A stretch of DNA of 64,000 nucleotides from QQVM01 sp964544885. Its GTDB lineage: Bacteria > Bacteroidota > Bacteroidia > AKYH767-A > 2013-40CM-41-45. The position numbers were made by a program, and so were the translations under genes. Location: positions 1-64,000 of the forward strand of contig CAZJDX010000019.1 of the NCBI GenBank assembly GCA_964544885.1, read 5' to 3'. Under the pieces are notes generated by a model. It saw only the letters and a program-made list of their open reading frames with translations, was not told where the DNA came from and made no database searches. Numbering within the stretch: the first letter of the stretch is position 1; the number at the start of each line of letters is the position of its first letter. Shown here piece after piece: positions 18,322 to 28,084 of the stretch.

Positions 18322-19806
18322 TCAGGATTCAATTTTATTCCAGGAAGTGCTTCCATCCTTTTCATCCTTTATGCTGTAGCCCAGGTTCCCCAGTTCATTT
18401 CTGATCCTGTCCGATGTGGCGAAATCTTTTCTGGCTTTTGCATCGGCGCGAAGGCTGAGAATAAAATTCATGAGTCCGGCCGTCCCGTCAAGGGAGATTT
18501 CCGATTCGTTCTTCAGGCCCAGTATGTCAAATACGAAATCATGGAAAGTCTGCGTGAGGATGCTGAGATCCTGCGAACTGATGGTTTCCGTACCGGCATG
18601 AACCGAATTAATGATGCGAACTGCTTCAAACAAGTGAGCGATGCATACGGCAGTATTCAGATCATCCGCCAAGGCGTCATAGCATGCCTTTTTCCAGGAT
18701 GGTATACCGGAAACAGATTTATCGGAGGCCTTCAGTTTCGGAAGCAGAGCCGCCGCATTCAGCAGCTTAGACAATCCTTTCCCTGCGGCCCTGAGTCCTT
18801 CGTTACTGAAGTCAAGCGTACTCCTGTAATGAGCCTGCAAGATGAAAAAGCGGATGGTCATCGGAGAATAGGCCTGTTCGAGCAAGGGGTGATCGCCGGT
18901 AAAAAAATCATCAAGGTTGATGAAATTCCCCAACGACTTCCCCATCTTCTGACCATTAATCGTGATCATATTGTTATGCAGCCAGTATCTGACAGGCGCC
19001 TTGCCGCATGCGCCCTTCGACTGGGCTATCTCGCTTTCATGGTGAGGGAAGAGCAGGTCCATACCTCCGCCATGAATATCAAAGGTCTCGCCAAGGTATT
19101 TTGTACTCATGGCCGAACATTCGATATGCCAACCGGGAAAACCATCACTCCAGGGTGAAGGCCATCGCATGATATGCTCGGGAGAGGCCTTCTTCCACAA
19201 GGCGAAATCGGCAGGATTCCTTTTTTCCTCCTGTCCTTCCAGTTCGCGCCTTTCATTACCCGCGCCCGCAATCAAGTCCTCAAGTATCCTTCCGCTCAGC
19301 TTGCCGTAATCATGACTGGCGCTATACTTTGTGACATCAAAATATACCGAACCATTCGATTCGTATGCCCAGCCGTTATTCATGATCGCCCGGATCATTT
19401 CAATCTGTTCTATGATATGGCCTGAGGCACGGGGTTCAATACTGACCGGGGTATTATTGAGCGCGTTCATCGCTTCGTGAAACTTTGTGGTGTAAAGTTC
19501 CACTACCTCCATCGGTTCAAGCTTTTCGATCCTGGCCTTCTTCGCAATTTTATCTTCGCCTTCATCGGCATCATCCACCAGATGACCTACATCGGTAATA
19601 TTTCTGACATAACGCACCCTGTAACCCAGATGACTGAGAAACCGGTACAAGACATCGAAAGTAATGTAAGGACGCGCGTGACCCAGATGTGGCGGGCCGT
19701 AAACGGTCGGTCCGCAAACATACATGCCGACAAAACCCGGAACAAGAGGAGTAAATTTTTCCTTCTGGCGTGTTAAAGAATTTGTCAGATAGATTTCAAT
19801 TTCCAT
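18322..19806 (-). CDS. cysS: Cysteinyl-tRNA synthetase
   Basis: 494 aa class I synthetase that charges tRNA-Cys. Zinc and signature motifs are intact: MYVCGPTVYGPPHLGHARPY (HIGH variant HLGH), WHIECSAMS with the zinc cysteine, FPHHESEIAQS and KMGKSLGNF (the KMSKS loop). The C-terminal helical DALR-like and anticodon region ends at NKIES. The length is normal. It lies upstream of the M28 lipoprotein gene on the same strand and may be cotranscribed with it. Confidence 0.97.
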   Translation of the reverse strand: MEIEIYLTNSLTRQKEKFTPLVPGFVGMYVCGPTVYGPPHLGHARPYITFDVLYRFLSHLGYRVRYVRNITDVGHLVDDADEGEDKIAKKARIEKLEPMEVVELYTTKFHEAMNALNNTPVSIEPRASGHIIEQIEMIRAIMNNGWAYESNGSVYFDVTKYSASHDYGKLSGRILEDLIAGAGNERRELEGQEEKRNPADFALWKKASPEHIMRWPSPWSDGFPGWHIECSAMSTKYLGETFDIHGGGMDLLFPHHESEIAQSKGACGKAPVRYWLHNNMITINGQKMGKSLGNFINLDDFFTGDHPLLEQAYSPMTIRFFILQAHYRSTLDFSNEGLRAAGKGLSKLLNAAALLPKLKASDKSVSGIPSWKKACYDALADDLNTAVCIAHLFEAVRIINSVHAGTETISSQDLSILTQTFHDFVFDILGLKNESEISLDGTAGLMNFILSLRADAKARKDFATSDRIRNELGNLGYSIKDEKDGSTSWNKIES

Positions 19807-19869
19807 AATTCAATTTAAATAAATCAGCTTTGAAATTCCGGATACTCCGGCAATGTTAAAAACAATACC

Positions 19870-20850
19870 TTATCTGGCCTGACTGTGGTGCGAAACATTT
19901 TCAGCGCTGATATGCTTGTACATATCATCCGTCATACTACACAAATCATAAGCTGCCTTCCATTTCCAGTCCTGTCTGGCAACGCTGTCGTCAATGCTCT
20001 GCGGCCAGCCGTCTGCATAGGTCTGGCGAATATCCGGGGCATAGCTGATCTCAAAATCCGGGATATGTTTCCTGATTTCTGCCGCCAGCTCAGCCGGACT
20101 GAAACTCATTCCCGCAATATTATAAGAAGACCGTACGGTGAGAGCCGCAGCATCTGTTTCCATAAGCATCGTTGTAGCCCTGATTGCATCAGGCATATAC
20201 ATCATGGGTAAGATGGTGCCGGCGGAAAGAAAAGATTCATACTTTTTATTCCGGATCGCTTCATGAAAAATATGTACGGCATAATCCGTTGTTCCTCCTC
20301 CGGGATCGGTTTTGTAGCCAATCAAACCTGGATAGCGGATGCTCCTGACATCAACGCCAAAGTGTTTGTGATAGTATTCACACCATCTTTCTCCGGCAAG
20401 CTTACTGATTCCATAGACGGTTTGCGGTTCCATAATGGTATACTGAGGCGTATTCTGTTTGGGCGTATTGTTTCCGAATACAGCTATAGAACTGGGCCAG
20501 AACAACCTGAATCCGCTTTCTTTTGCCATTTCAAGCAGTCCCAGCAATCCTTCCATATTAAGCTTCCATGCCGACTTGATCTTCTTTTCGGCGGTTGCCG
20601 ACAATAAAGCAGCCAGGAGGTAAACCTGGCCGACCTTATACTTCTTAATAAGTTCATGCACTGCCGGGAAATCCAGGACATCAAGCTGGACAAATGGCCC
20701 TCCGTCTTTAATTTCCGTATGGCCTTCTTTAATATCGGTGGCGATAACCTGTGATGGACCATAAATCGTACGAAGTCCGGCAACCAGTTCGGTTCCGATT
20801 TGCCCGTTGGCTCCAATCACAAGAATTGATTCCTGCTTTGTTGAGATCAT
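19870..20850 (-). CDS. SDR-type L-threonine 3-dehydrogenase
   Basis: 326 aa NAD-dependent short-chain-type enzyme. The Rossmann motif is ILVIGANGQIGTELVAGL, the catalytic triad parts are SSIAVFG and TVYGISK, and PGLIGYKTDPGGGTTDYAVH is a signature of the SDR threonine dehydrogenases (unlike the zinc MDR enzyme of E. coli). It oxidises threonine to 2-amino-3-ketobutyrate, which a ligase then splits to glycine and acetyl-CoA. The ligase gene is not in the window. A close sugar-nucleotide epimerase is the alternative, but the GGGTTDYA segment argues for TDH. A TACCTTTG element lies only 4 nt before the start codon. Confidence 0.88.
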   Translation of the reverse strand: MISTKQESILVIGANGQIGTELVAGLRTIYGPSQVIATDIKEGHTEIKDGGPFVQLDVLDFPAVHELIKKYKVGQVYLLAALLSATAEKKIKSAWKLNMEGLLGLLEMAKESGFRLFWPSSIAVFGNNTPKQNTPQYTIMEPQTVYGISKLAGERWCEYYHKHFGVDVRSIRYPGLIGYKTDPGGGTTDYAVHIFHEAIRNKKYESFLSAGTILPMMYMPDAIRATTMLMETDAAALTVRSSYNIAGMSFSPAELAAEIRKHIPDFEISYAPDIRQTYADGWPQSIDDSVARQDWKWKAAYDLCSMTDDMYKHISAENVSHHSQAR

Positions 20851-20854
20851 ATGG

Positions 20855-20862
20855 CAAAGGTA
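20855..20862 (-). promoter_or_regulatory. -7 promoter element of the threonine dehydrogenase gene
   Basis: The minus strand reads TACCTTTG, matching TAnnTTTG. With only 4 nt between it and the ATG at 20850, transcription would start at or next to the start codon, giving a leaderless mRNA. Confidence 0.4.
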
Positions 20863-21041
20863 TTAAAAGCCCTTGGAATGATAAATTGAGCCGGGTAATT
20901 TATGGAGATCCGGCGCTTGATTGAAATCAGGGTACTCCGGCGCCTTTATGTATAAGGCAGGATACATACTCCCGCAATTATACTCAATGCCTCATTCAAT
21001 ATCCCGGCAGGATTCATCATGGCTTTGTATATTCGCAGAGC

Positions 21042-22508
21042 ATGCAAAGAAAGTTTTCAGTCCTCTTGCTCATCGTTCTTTCAATGCTTCTGTTTATTAA
21101 TATCCGGAACGGTCATGACTGGGGTGACGACTTCGCCCAGTACCTCATCCAGGCGGGAAACATTGTAAGAGGAAATCCCCAGACACTGAACGGGCTTGTT
21201 CAGACAAGTGATAAATTTGCCGTACCGGCCTATCCTGCCGGATTCCCTCTTCTGATCAGTCCGGTCTACGCGATTTCAGGATATGAAATAGCACCATATC
21301 TCATCCTGCTGAGTCTGCTGCTGATTTGGCTGTCCATTCTGGTATTCCGGTATTATACCTTTTACCTGCCGGCAGGACTATCCTTCTTCATGCTGATGTT
21401 TTTCGCGTTCCATCCTTCTACGCTGGACCTGAAAGCGCAAATACTTTCCGAAATACCATTCACCCTCCTGCTCACCGGATTATTTCTGCTTTGCAGAAAA
21501 CCAGACTTTAGCCTAAGACACCTGATCCTTGCAGGAATCTTCACGGGCATTCTTGCCTCCATACGAATTGCAGGTTTGTTAATGATCCCTGCACTCACGA
21601 TATATCTGCTTTTGAATTTCAACAAAGCCGGAAACCGGAGTACCGCCATGCTTATGACAAAAAATATTTTGACTTATATCTTGTCTTGCGCGGCCCTGTT
21701 TTTCCTGATCAATTCCATTCTTTTTCCCGTTCCTCTCAGAGGGATCTCCGGTTTTTATTCAAGCGCCGCATCAGTAAATGAAATGCAGTTTATCAGCAAT
21801 CTGAACCAGTATGCCGCGGAATGTCAAAACATATTCCGGCTTCCGTTCGTGAATGGAACATTGTGGAAATGGCTTTGCGCCGCATTGATTGTAAGCGGAT
21901 ATATCCTGAGACTTGTAAAACTCCGGGCCATACCGGAATGGTTCTTCCTCTTCTACCTTCTTCTACTTGGCGCTTATCCATACTCATCCGGCGGATTTCG
22001 TTTCCTGTTCCCGGTTTCCCCCCTGCTCATCTTGTATCTTATTGAAGGGATCAGGTTTTATACCGGACTCATCAGCCGGAATAAAGTGAATACGGCCGCA
22101 GGCATCATGATGCTTGTCTTGTTTTTCCCACACCTTAATTCGTATGCATTGATATGGAATGAAAGGAATATACTTCCTGACGGACCGCAAAGTCCGGAGG
22201 CCAAAGAAATGTTCGGATACATCCGCAATAATACCGGTAAGGATGACGTTATTGTCTTTCCCAGAGCGCGGGCAATGGCACTGTACGGGGAAAGAAAAAC
22301 CAGCTACCTCATCAGGAATTATTCCCTTGCCGGAAATACCGGATTGTTCAGACGGATAAATGTATCGGTGGTGGTCAGGTCTAAAAAAGAAAATTCCGAC
22401 CCGCTTAAGGACCCGCTTCTGAATGAATATCTTGATCATAATAAATCCGCCTATTCGCTGGTCTGGGAGAACGAAAGGTTTGAAGTTTACAGGAAAAAAC
22501 TACCCTGA
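21042..22508 (+). CDS. GT-C-fold membrane glycosyltransferase-like protein
   Basis: 488 aa with about ten hydrophobic segments. The N-terminus has a short transmembrane helix followed by RNGHDWGDDFAQYL, an acidic DD motif in the first outer loop like that of GT39/GT83 lipid-linked sugar transferases. The C-terminal ~120 residues are soluble. It probably transfers a sugar from a polyprenyl-phosphate donor to a glycan or lipid A at the periplasmic face. It opens a four-gene surface-glycan operon and is followed after 101 nt by another large membrane protein. Acceptor unknown. Confidence 0.7.
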   Translation: MQRKFSVLLLIVLSMLLFINIRNGHDWGDDFAQYLIQAGNIVRGNPQTLNGLVQTSDKFAVPAYPAGFPLLISPVYAISGYEIAPYLILLSLLLIWLSILVFRYYTFYLPAGLSFFMLMFFAFHPSTLDLKAQILSEIPFTLLLTGLFLLCRKPDFSLRHLILAGIFTGILASIRIAGLLMIPALTIYLLLNFNKAGNRSTAMLMTKNILTYILSCAALFFLINSILFPVPLRGISGFYSSAASVNEMQFISNLNQYAAECQNIFRLPFVNGTLWKWLCAALIVSGYILRLVKLRAIPEWFFLFYLLLLGAYPYSSGGFRFLFPVSPLLILYLIEGIRFYTGLISRNKVNTAAGIMMLVLFFPHLNSYALIWNERNILPDGPQSPEAKEMFGYIRNNTGKDDVIVFPRARAMALYGERKTSYLIRNYSLAGNTGLFRRINVSVVVRSKKENSDPLKDPLLNEYLDHNKSAYSLVWENERFEVYRKKLP

Positions 22509-22609
22509 ACATTATACACATCCCCGGCTAATAATTCAATTTCAGCTGTCACCATTCAACAGGGCTTTTTCATAATTTAATCGCGGCAAATCCCGTCAGG
22601 AATTTTTCT

Positions 22610-25600
22610 ATGATACACAGGCAAGAAAATTTTTTCTTCTTTAAAACCTCTGTCGCGGTAAGGGATTTCATTTTCATTGCGCTTTTTTATTCCGCCTACA
22701 TCACTTTTCAGTTATTCCATCAAAGTGATTTTTCTCTCGGACATTTTACCGGAAGGGCTGTTTCGGCAGCCACATCGGAAGGTGTCGACATCGGATTACG
22801 AACCTTTACTTTTTATAAAGGATTTCTTGTATTCAGCCTGTTGTTTGCCGGGATCACCTGGTTTATTCAAAGACTTGGCTCATTCGCTGACCTTAGCGAT
22901 CTGAGAATTATCAATGTTACATCAGCCGCAGGAGCTTGTCTCATGTACTTTCATCTAATGGGGGCCGATTTAACAGACAGTCTTTTTCTCATCCTGGCAA
23001 TTCAGCTCGCAGCCCTTTCCGGAATCATCCTCAAGAAAATTTTCCGTTCCGGCTTTGATCCAGGCTTATATCAGACGCTCTTCGTCTGGCTCGTATCGCT
23101 CACTTTTGCGTTCTATTTTCTGCAATTATCCCTCTTTCATTTATCGGGGAATCCGGAGACGCAGTCGCTTCCCGTCTTCGTATTGATCGGCACTGTCGTC
23201 TTACTCATCCTTTACCTCCTGATCCATCAGAATAATCCGCTCACATCTTCGAGATTAAGCGGCAATATCATTATCTCCACGCCCTTCGCACTTATACCCT
23301 TACTCAGCGTTCTTGCCAGCGAGATCTATATGGTACTCAATCAGAGGGAGATCCACGAAACCGGCTTGTCAGGAATATACCTGCTGCTCCTGGCTCTGCT
23401 TTCCATCTGGAGTCTTTACAGGAACTACCAATGGAGAAAAGAACGCAAGGCAGCGGCGGATTTGAGTATGCTTTTATTCAGAACATGGTTTCCCGCACTT
23501 TGTCTCGGCATAAGTATTCTTGCTACTTATTCCGCCTTTGTATCACCCCTTATTGATCAGTTTGAAGACGCGAACAGGATACTGCCGCTGCAACAATTTT
23601 TTGAATTCGGAAAAATTCCCTTTCTGGACACCTTCAGCTCACACGCGGTTTCTGATTTCGGAACCGGATTTCTTTATTCATTCATCAACGGATACCACCC
23701 TCTCGGCGGTGCGGTTTACCAGTTTATCATTGCTTCAATACTAACACTGACAGTATACTATTTTATCCTGAACTTTACTCAGAACGGTTACATTGCATTG
23801 TTCTTTGCTTTGTTCTATCCTTTTTCCGACCTCTTGCTGCCCTCTTACTTCAACTTTATCCCGCTGACTGTCCTTGCACTGATCAATGTTTACCGAAAGC
23901 CGGATACGAAAAGCTATCTCCTCTTTTTTATGCTACTTGTCCTGATGCTGTTCTGGAGGATTGATCTGGGTACATCCAACCTTGTGGCCGGGATCAGCTC
24001 CCTCGCGCTGATGTTTCTCTTCTTCCCTGAATTCAGATCCGGAAGAGTTCAAATGCTGAGAGGACTGGGAATAACGCTGCTTGCCCTAATCCTCATCTTC
24101 GTCTCCACTTCCATCTTATATGATGGTAGCATCATGAATAAACTCCGCATGGCTTTAGGATATATGGAGTCATTCCAAAGCTATGGACTCAGAGACCTTT
24201 CAAACTCAAAAGACCTTACCTATTTCAGCTTGTACTTTTTGCTGCCTCTTGCCGTTCTGATGACTGGCGCATGGGTTGTGCTTAAGCTGAAGAGAGCCGA
24301 ACACAAGAACCCTGAGTTAAGCTTGCCCGCTATCTCTCTCCTCTTCCTGATCATCTTTTATTTCAGTAATTTTCAACGAGGTCTTGTACGTCACACATTG
24401 GCAGAACAATGGGACACACCTCTTACCAGTTATGGTTTTTTCATTCTCGCATCCGCACTTTTTCTCAGTTCAAGGATGAGAAACTGTAAAACGATCTCTT
24501 TTACCATCTTTATCTTCCTGGGAACACTCATTCTCAGCCATTACAAATTCAACACTCCTGATCTGAGCAGAAATAATTTATATCATGCATCTGTTCTGAA
24601 ATATGAACAGCCTCTTTTTCCGGAAGCCGTTGATAAGAAAACCGAAAGAATAAATATAGGGGCAGCGGAAAAGGACAGGTACACGTCGCTGAATGACTTT
24701 TTCAATTCCAATTTTCCCCGGACATCGACCTTCCTGGACTTCAGCAATACTCCCATGCTTTATTATTATCTGAACAGAATCAGCCCGGATTTCTTCTGCC
24801 AGATACCGCATACGGCCCACAACGATCGAATGCAGGAGTACTTTCTTAACGGACTTTCCGCATACGATATTCCCGTTGTGATATTCTCCAATGTTCCGGC
24901 GGGCTTCTGGGACAACCTTGACGGGATTCCCAATACACTGCGGCACTATAAAATAACTGAATACATATATGAAAATTACCGCCCCTTCGCCATTATTGGC
25001 GGGCATTCGGTTTGGCTAAGGAAAGATCAGGACATCCGGCTTCCACAAGCCTCCCTGTCTGGCATCCGGTCGATACATGAAAGCGTGATAAGAGGAGGAG
25101 AACTGACAGACAGTTTGCATATCAGCAGTTTTGGAGAAGAAAAAGTGATCATAAAAAATGTACTCGCTTCAGCCTTGCCTTTATACGACAGCCTGAATTA
25201 TTATCTGCAGTTCAGTATCACTTCGGATACACAGGGGAAGATAGCGGCAATCGCAGGATATTCAGGAAATAAAGGAATTCAACAAAGAAAAACAGAACAG
25301 TTTCTGAACCATGGATCATCCGAAATGTTTTTTATCCTTGACAGGAGAGAAGGCGACGACACCTTGAGCAGTCTTGAAATACAATTGCCGGGATCCGGAC
25401 AATATGCCCTGAACAGCCTGGAACTGAAATCAGCTTCCATCATTCCTGATCTTTACTCCCAACAGGCGAAAGAAGACCGCCTGGGCTTGATTCCCTGGTT
25501 CTGGGCTAATGCCGATCGTTTGGAAAAGAGTGTTCCATTTGAAAAAATCTCATCATTGCAGGAAGGATTACAAACGATCGGTCAGGAAATGGAATTTCGT

Positions 25601-25891
25601 CTCGCGCTTCCTGTTCATGCCGCGAAGAGCGATTATTTGTTACTTCAGGCACGCGCAAGCGGAGACAAGAATGCCCGCATGCTCATAAATTATGGCTCAG
25701 GCGATCATCGTTACGGAAGTTTCATTTTTACCATCCGGAATACGGAGGAGATGCAGTATTACAGGATAAGAATGTGTTCTCAATATAACTGGATTACAAG
25801 AAAACCAAACTGGATCTCATTCTATCCTCTGGAGTCGGGGGTAGAAATGCAATCAGCAGAACTGGATAAAGACCCGGAACTTGAAAACTAA
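22610..25891 (+). CDS. Large polytopic membrane protein with soluble C-terminal domain, glycan operon
   Basis: 1093 aa. Roughly the first 640 residues hold many transmembrane segments. There is a middle loop, FVSPLIDQFEDANRILPLQQFFEFG, and the motif YSFINGYHPLGGAVYQF in a GT-C-like layout. The remaining ~450 residues are soluble and contain no motif I recognise. It sits between a GT-C-like gene and a GT9 gene and overlaps the latter by 11 nt, so coupled expression and a role in surface polysaccharide or LPS assembly are likely. I do not recognise a specific family. Confidence 0.75.
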   Translation: MIHRQENFFFFKTSVAVRDFIFIALFYSAYITFQLFHQSDFSLGHFTGRAVSAATSEGVDIGLRTFTFYKGFLVFSLLFAGITWFIQRLGSFADLSDLRIINVTSAAGACLMYFHLMGADLTDSLFLILAIQLAALSGIILKKIFRSGFDPGLYQTLFVWLVSLTFAFYFLQLSLFHLSGNPETQSLPVFVLIGTVVLLILYLLIHQNNPLTSSRLSGNIIISTPFALIPLLSVLASEIYMVLNQREIHETGLSGIYLLLLALLSIWSLYRNYQWRKERKAAADLSMLLFRTWFPALCLGISILATYSAFVSPLIDQFEDANRILPLQQFFEFGKIPFLDTFSSHAVSDFGTGFLYSFINGYHPLGGAVYQFIIASILTLTVYYFILNFTQNGYIALFFALFYPFSDLLLPSYFNFIPLTVLALINVYRKPDTKSYLLFFMLLVLMLFWRIDLGTSNLVAGISSLALMFLFFPEFRSGRVQMLRGLGITLLALILIFVSTSILYDGSIMNKLRMALGYMESFQSYGLRDLSNSKDLTYFSLYFLLPLAVLMTGAWVVLKLKRAEHKNPELSLPAISLLFLIIFYFSNFQRGLVRHTLAEQWDTPLTSYGFFILASALFLSSRMRNCKTISFTIFIFLGTLILSHYKFNTPDLSRNNLYHASVLKYEQPLFPEAVDKKTERINIGAAEKDRYTSLNDFFNSNFPRTSTFLDFSNTPMLYYYLNRISPDFFCQIPHTAHNDRMQEYFLNGLSAYDIPVVIFSNVPAGFWDNLDGIPNTLRHYKITEYIYENYRPFAIIGGHSVWLRKDQDIRLPQASLSGIRSIHESVIRGGELTDSLHISSFGEEKVIIKNVLASALPLYDSLNYYLQFSITSDTQGKIAAIAGYSGNKGIQQRKTEQFLNHGSSEMFFILDRREGDDTLSSLEIQLPGSGQYALNSLELKSASIIPDLYSQQAKEDRLGLIPWFWANADRLEKSVPFEKISSLQEGLQTIGQEMEFRLALPVHAAKSDYLLLQARASGDKNARMLINYGSGDHRYGSFIFTIRNTEEMQYYRIRMCSQYNWITRKPNWISFYPLESGVEMQSAELDKDPELEN

Positions 25892-27146
25892 GTCGAAGAT
25901 CTTACTGGATGAATGGCTTGGACGTCTGATTGTCCATGTTCTGAATCTTGCCGCAAGGATACTGGGTAAGGTACTCGGTATTGATCATTCCTTTGATAAA
26001 ATACCGGAACGCATTGTAGTCTGCAAATTCCTGGGGATGGGCAGTATCATACAGGCAACTCCCTTGTTACAGACCTTGCGTCAGAGTTTTCCAAGGGCGC
26101 AGCTTTATTTTGTCACGTCAAAAGCCAATGAAAAACTCCTGCGCAGAGTAGCCTCCATCAATGATGTATGGATTATTGATGACTCCGGGATGACAACTGT
26201 TATGACTTCCACTCTCAGGCTGATACGGAAATGCTGGAAGAAAAAAATCGATCTGTACATAGATCTTGAAACCTATTCGTATTACAGCACCGTGATGGCA
26301 ACCCTGAGCCTGGCCAGGAATCGTCTGGGCTTTTACAGGGCGGAAAGGAATATCAGAATGGGAGTTTACACACATATGATGTTTTTCAATTCAAGGGCTC
26401 CGATCGCTGAATCCTACCTGCAGATGGCGCGACTCGTAGGATGCAGGGAGATAAGCAATAGCTTATATCCATTCCGGATAAGCAAAGAAGAAACAGAAAG
26501 TTGCAAGAAGCTTATCCGTTCTCTTAACCCCTCTGATGAAAGAGACTACATGATCATCAATCCGAATGCATCCGACCTTCGTATTGAGAGACGCTGGCCA
26601 TTGGAGAACTACGCCCGTCTCATCCGGAACCTTTCTGAAAGTTTTCCCCTGATGGATTTTTATATTATTGGTTCCGGCACAGAGAAGGACTGGACCGGGC
26701 AACTCATGACCATGCTGAACGGTCCGGGAACCGGCAGAGTGTATAACACAGCGGGAATGCTTTCACTCGGAGAACTCTTCGCCCTCATTGGAGGAGCCAG
26801 GCTGATGCTGACCAATGATACAGGGCCTATGCATATTTCATTCGCCCTCAGAAAAAATACGGTTTGTCTTTTTGGCCCCGCATCACCCTCACAATACGGA
26901 CAAAACCCGCATGCTTTCGGATTGTACAAAAACATTTACTGTTCACCCTGTGTCCACGAATTCCTCACGCCACCCTGCAAAGGCGACAATCAATGTATGA
27001 AATTAATTCGTGTTGAAGAAGTTGAAACTCTTTGCAAGAGATTGCTATTAAATGAAATCATTAGTCCGCCTGCATACCCGGATTTTCCCCAACAATTCGC
27101 CTTGTCTAATGGTAATGCGGCCCTGGGACTCGTTGACAGAAGCTGA
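25881..27146 (+). CDS. Family 9 glycosyltransferase (heptosyltransferase-like)
   Basis: About 421 aa. The only upstream start in frame is TTG at 25881, which overlaps the previous gene's stop. No ATG precedes the conserved domain start (RIVVCKFLGMGSIIQATPLL), so TTG is favoured. GT9 hallmarks follow: the N-terminal nucleotide-sugar fold, MLTNDTGPMHISFAL (the DTGPMH motif), then a C-terminal cysteine cluster. GT9 enzymes add heptose or similar sugars to the LPS core in the cytoplasm. The extra cysteines near the end (YCSPCVHEFLTPPCKGDNQC) resemble those in many Bacteroidota GT9 proteins. Confidence 0.88.
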   Translation: MKTKSKILLDEWLGRLIVHVLNLAARILGKVLGIDHSFDKIPERIVVCKFLGMGSIIQATPLLQTLRQSFPRAQLYFVTSKANEKLLRRVASINDVWIIDDSGMTTVMTSTLRLIRKCWKKKIDLYIDLETYSYYSTVMATLSLARNRLGFYRAERNIRMGVYTHMMFFNSRAPIAESYLQMARLVGCREISNSLYPFRISKEETESCKKLIRSLNPSDERDYMIINPNASDLRIERRWPLENYARLIRNLSESFPLMDFYIIGSGTEKDWTGQLMTMLNGPGTGRVYNTAGMLSLGELFALIGGARLMLTNDTGPMHISFALRKNTVCLFGPASPSQYGQNPHAFGLYKNIYCSPCVHEFLTPPCKGDNQCMKLIRVEEVETLCKRLLLNEIISPPAYPDFPQQFALSNGNAALGLVDRS

Positions 27147-28039
27147 TGCGAACTGAGAAAATAACCTGTGCCTGCTGCAATGGGAAGGAAGCCGAACTAC
27201 TTTACAGCGGCATCCGGTCGGTATATACGGATAAACCTTATTCCATCGTCCGATGCATTCAATGCGGGAACGGCATAACCTATCCGGAGCTAAGCCATGA
27301 AGATCTTTCTAAAATCTACAGAGGGACTTACCTGTATCCTGTTCACCTGCTTGCTCTCGGTGAAAAAAAATATCGATCCAGGTCGATGGCCTCATACATA
27401 AGGAAGCATTCCGCCCCCGACAGATACCCTGAGCTGCTGGAAATAGGTTGCATGTTCGGCTACCTGCTTGATGAACTGAAGAATGAATATACGGTAAGCG
27501 GTATAGATATCGGCGAGAAGGCTGTTGAGTACTGCCGCGAACGCGGTTTGGATGTACAGCTCAGCAGTGTGGAGAATTACATTGAAGGGTGTAAAAAAAA
27601 ATATGATGTCATCATCTTATCCCATGTACTTGAACACCTCCTGCATCCCGATGAAGTGCTTCTATCCCTCAGAAAAATCTTAACCCCGGGAGGTAAAGTT
27701 TATATTCTCGTACCCAATTACCGTTCAATTACTGCAGCCATATTTGGAAAATACTGGGGATGGTGGCAGGTGCCGGTGCACGTGAATCATTTTTGTTCCG
27801 ATTCAATCTCATTCCTTGCCAAACGGACAGCTTATAAAGTAAAGCAGATCAAAAAAAACGGTGGAGACAGTCTGATGCTGCTGTTGAATTTTATCAATCT
27901 GTTTTCATACAAAAACAAGAATAAAGAACCAGGGAACATACAAAAGCTCCTGATCAGATTGATCACGGTAATCTTCAGGCATTGGTACCGTTTGGGGAAT
28001 GAAGAGCTTCTTGTTGAACTGGAGCGGGATGATAATTAA
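27146..28039 (+). CDS. Class I SAM-dependent methyltransferase with N-terminal zinc-ribbon-like motif
   Basis: 297 aa. The start overlaps the GT9 stop by one base (TGATG), so translation is coupled. Residues 7-42 carry CACCNGKE and IVRCIQCGNG, a likely zinc knuckle found in sugar methyltransferases. The methyltransferase core is LLEIGCMFGYLLDEL (motif I), VSGIDIGEKAVEYC and YDVIILSHVLEHLLHPDEVL. A glycan or nucleotide-sugar O- or C-methyltransferase is likely from context. It closes the glycan operon, and the AT-rich island begins 45 nt beyond its stop. Confidence 0.85.
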   Translation: MRTEKITCACCNGKEAELLYSGIRSVYTDKPYSIVRCIQCGNGITYPELSHEDLSKIYRGTYLYPVHLLALGEKKYRSRSMASYIRKHSAPDRYPELLEIGCMFGYLLDELKNEYTVSGIDIGEKAVEYCRERGLDVQLSSVENYIEGCKKKYDVIILSHVLEHLLHPDEVLLSLRKILTPGGKVYILVPNYRSITAAIFGKYWGWWQVPVHVNHFCSDSISFLAKRTAYKVKQIKKNGGDSLMLLLNFINLFSYKNKNKEPGNIQKLLIRLITVIFRHWYRLGNEELLVELERDDN

Positions 28040-28084
28040 AACCCAAGCCATTGCAGTGAAGAAGCAACTGCTACTTATCTGACA

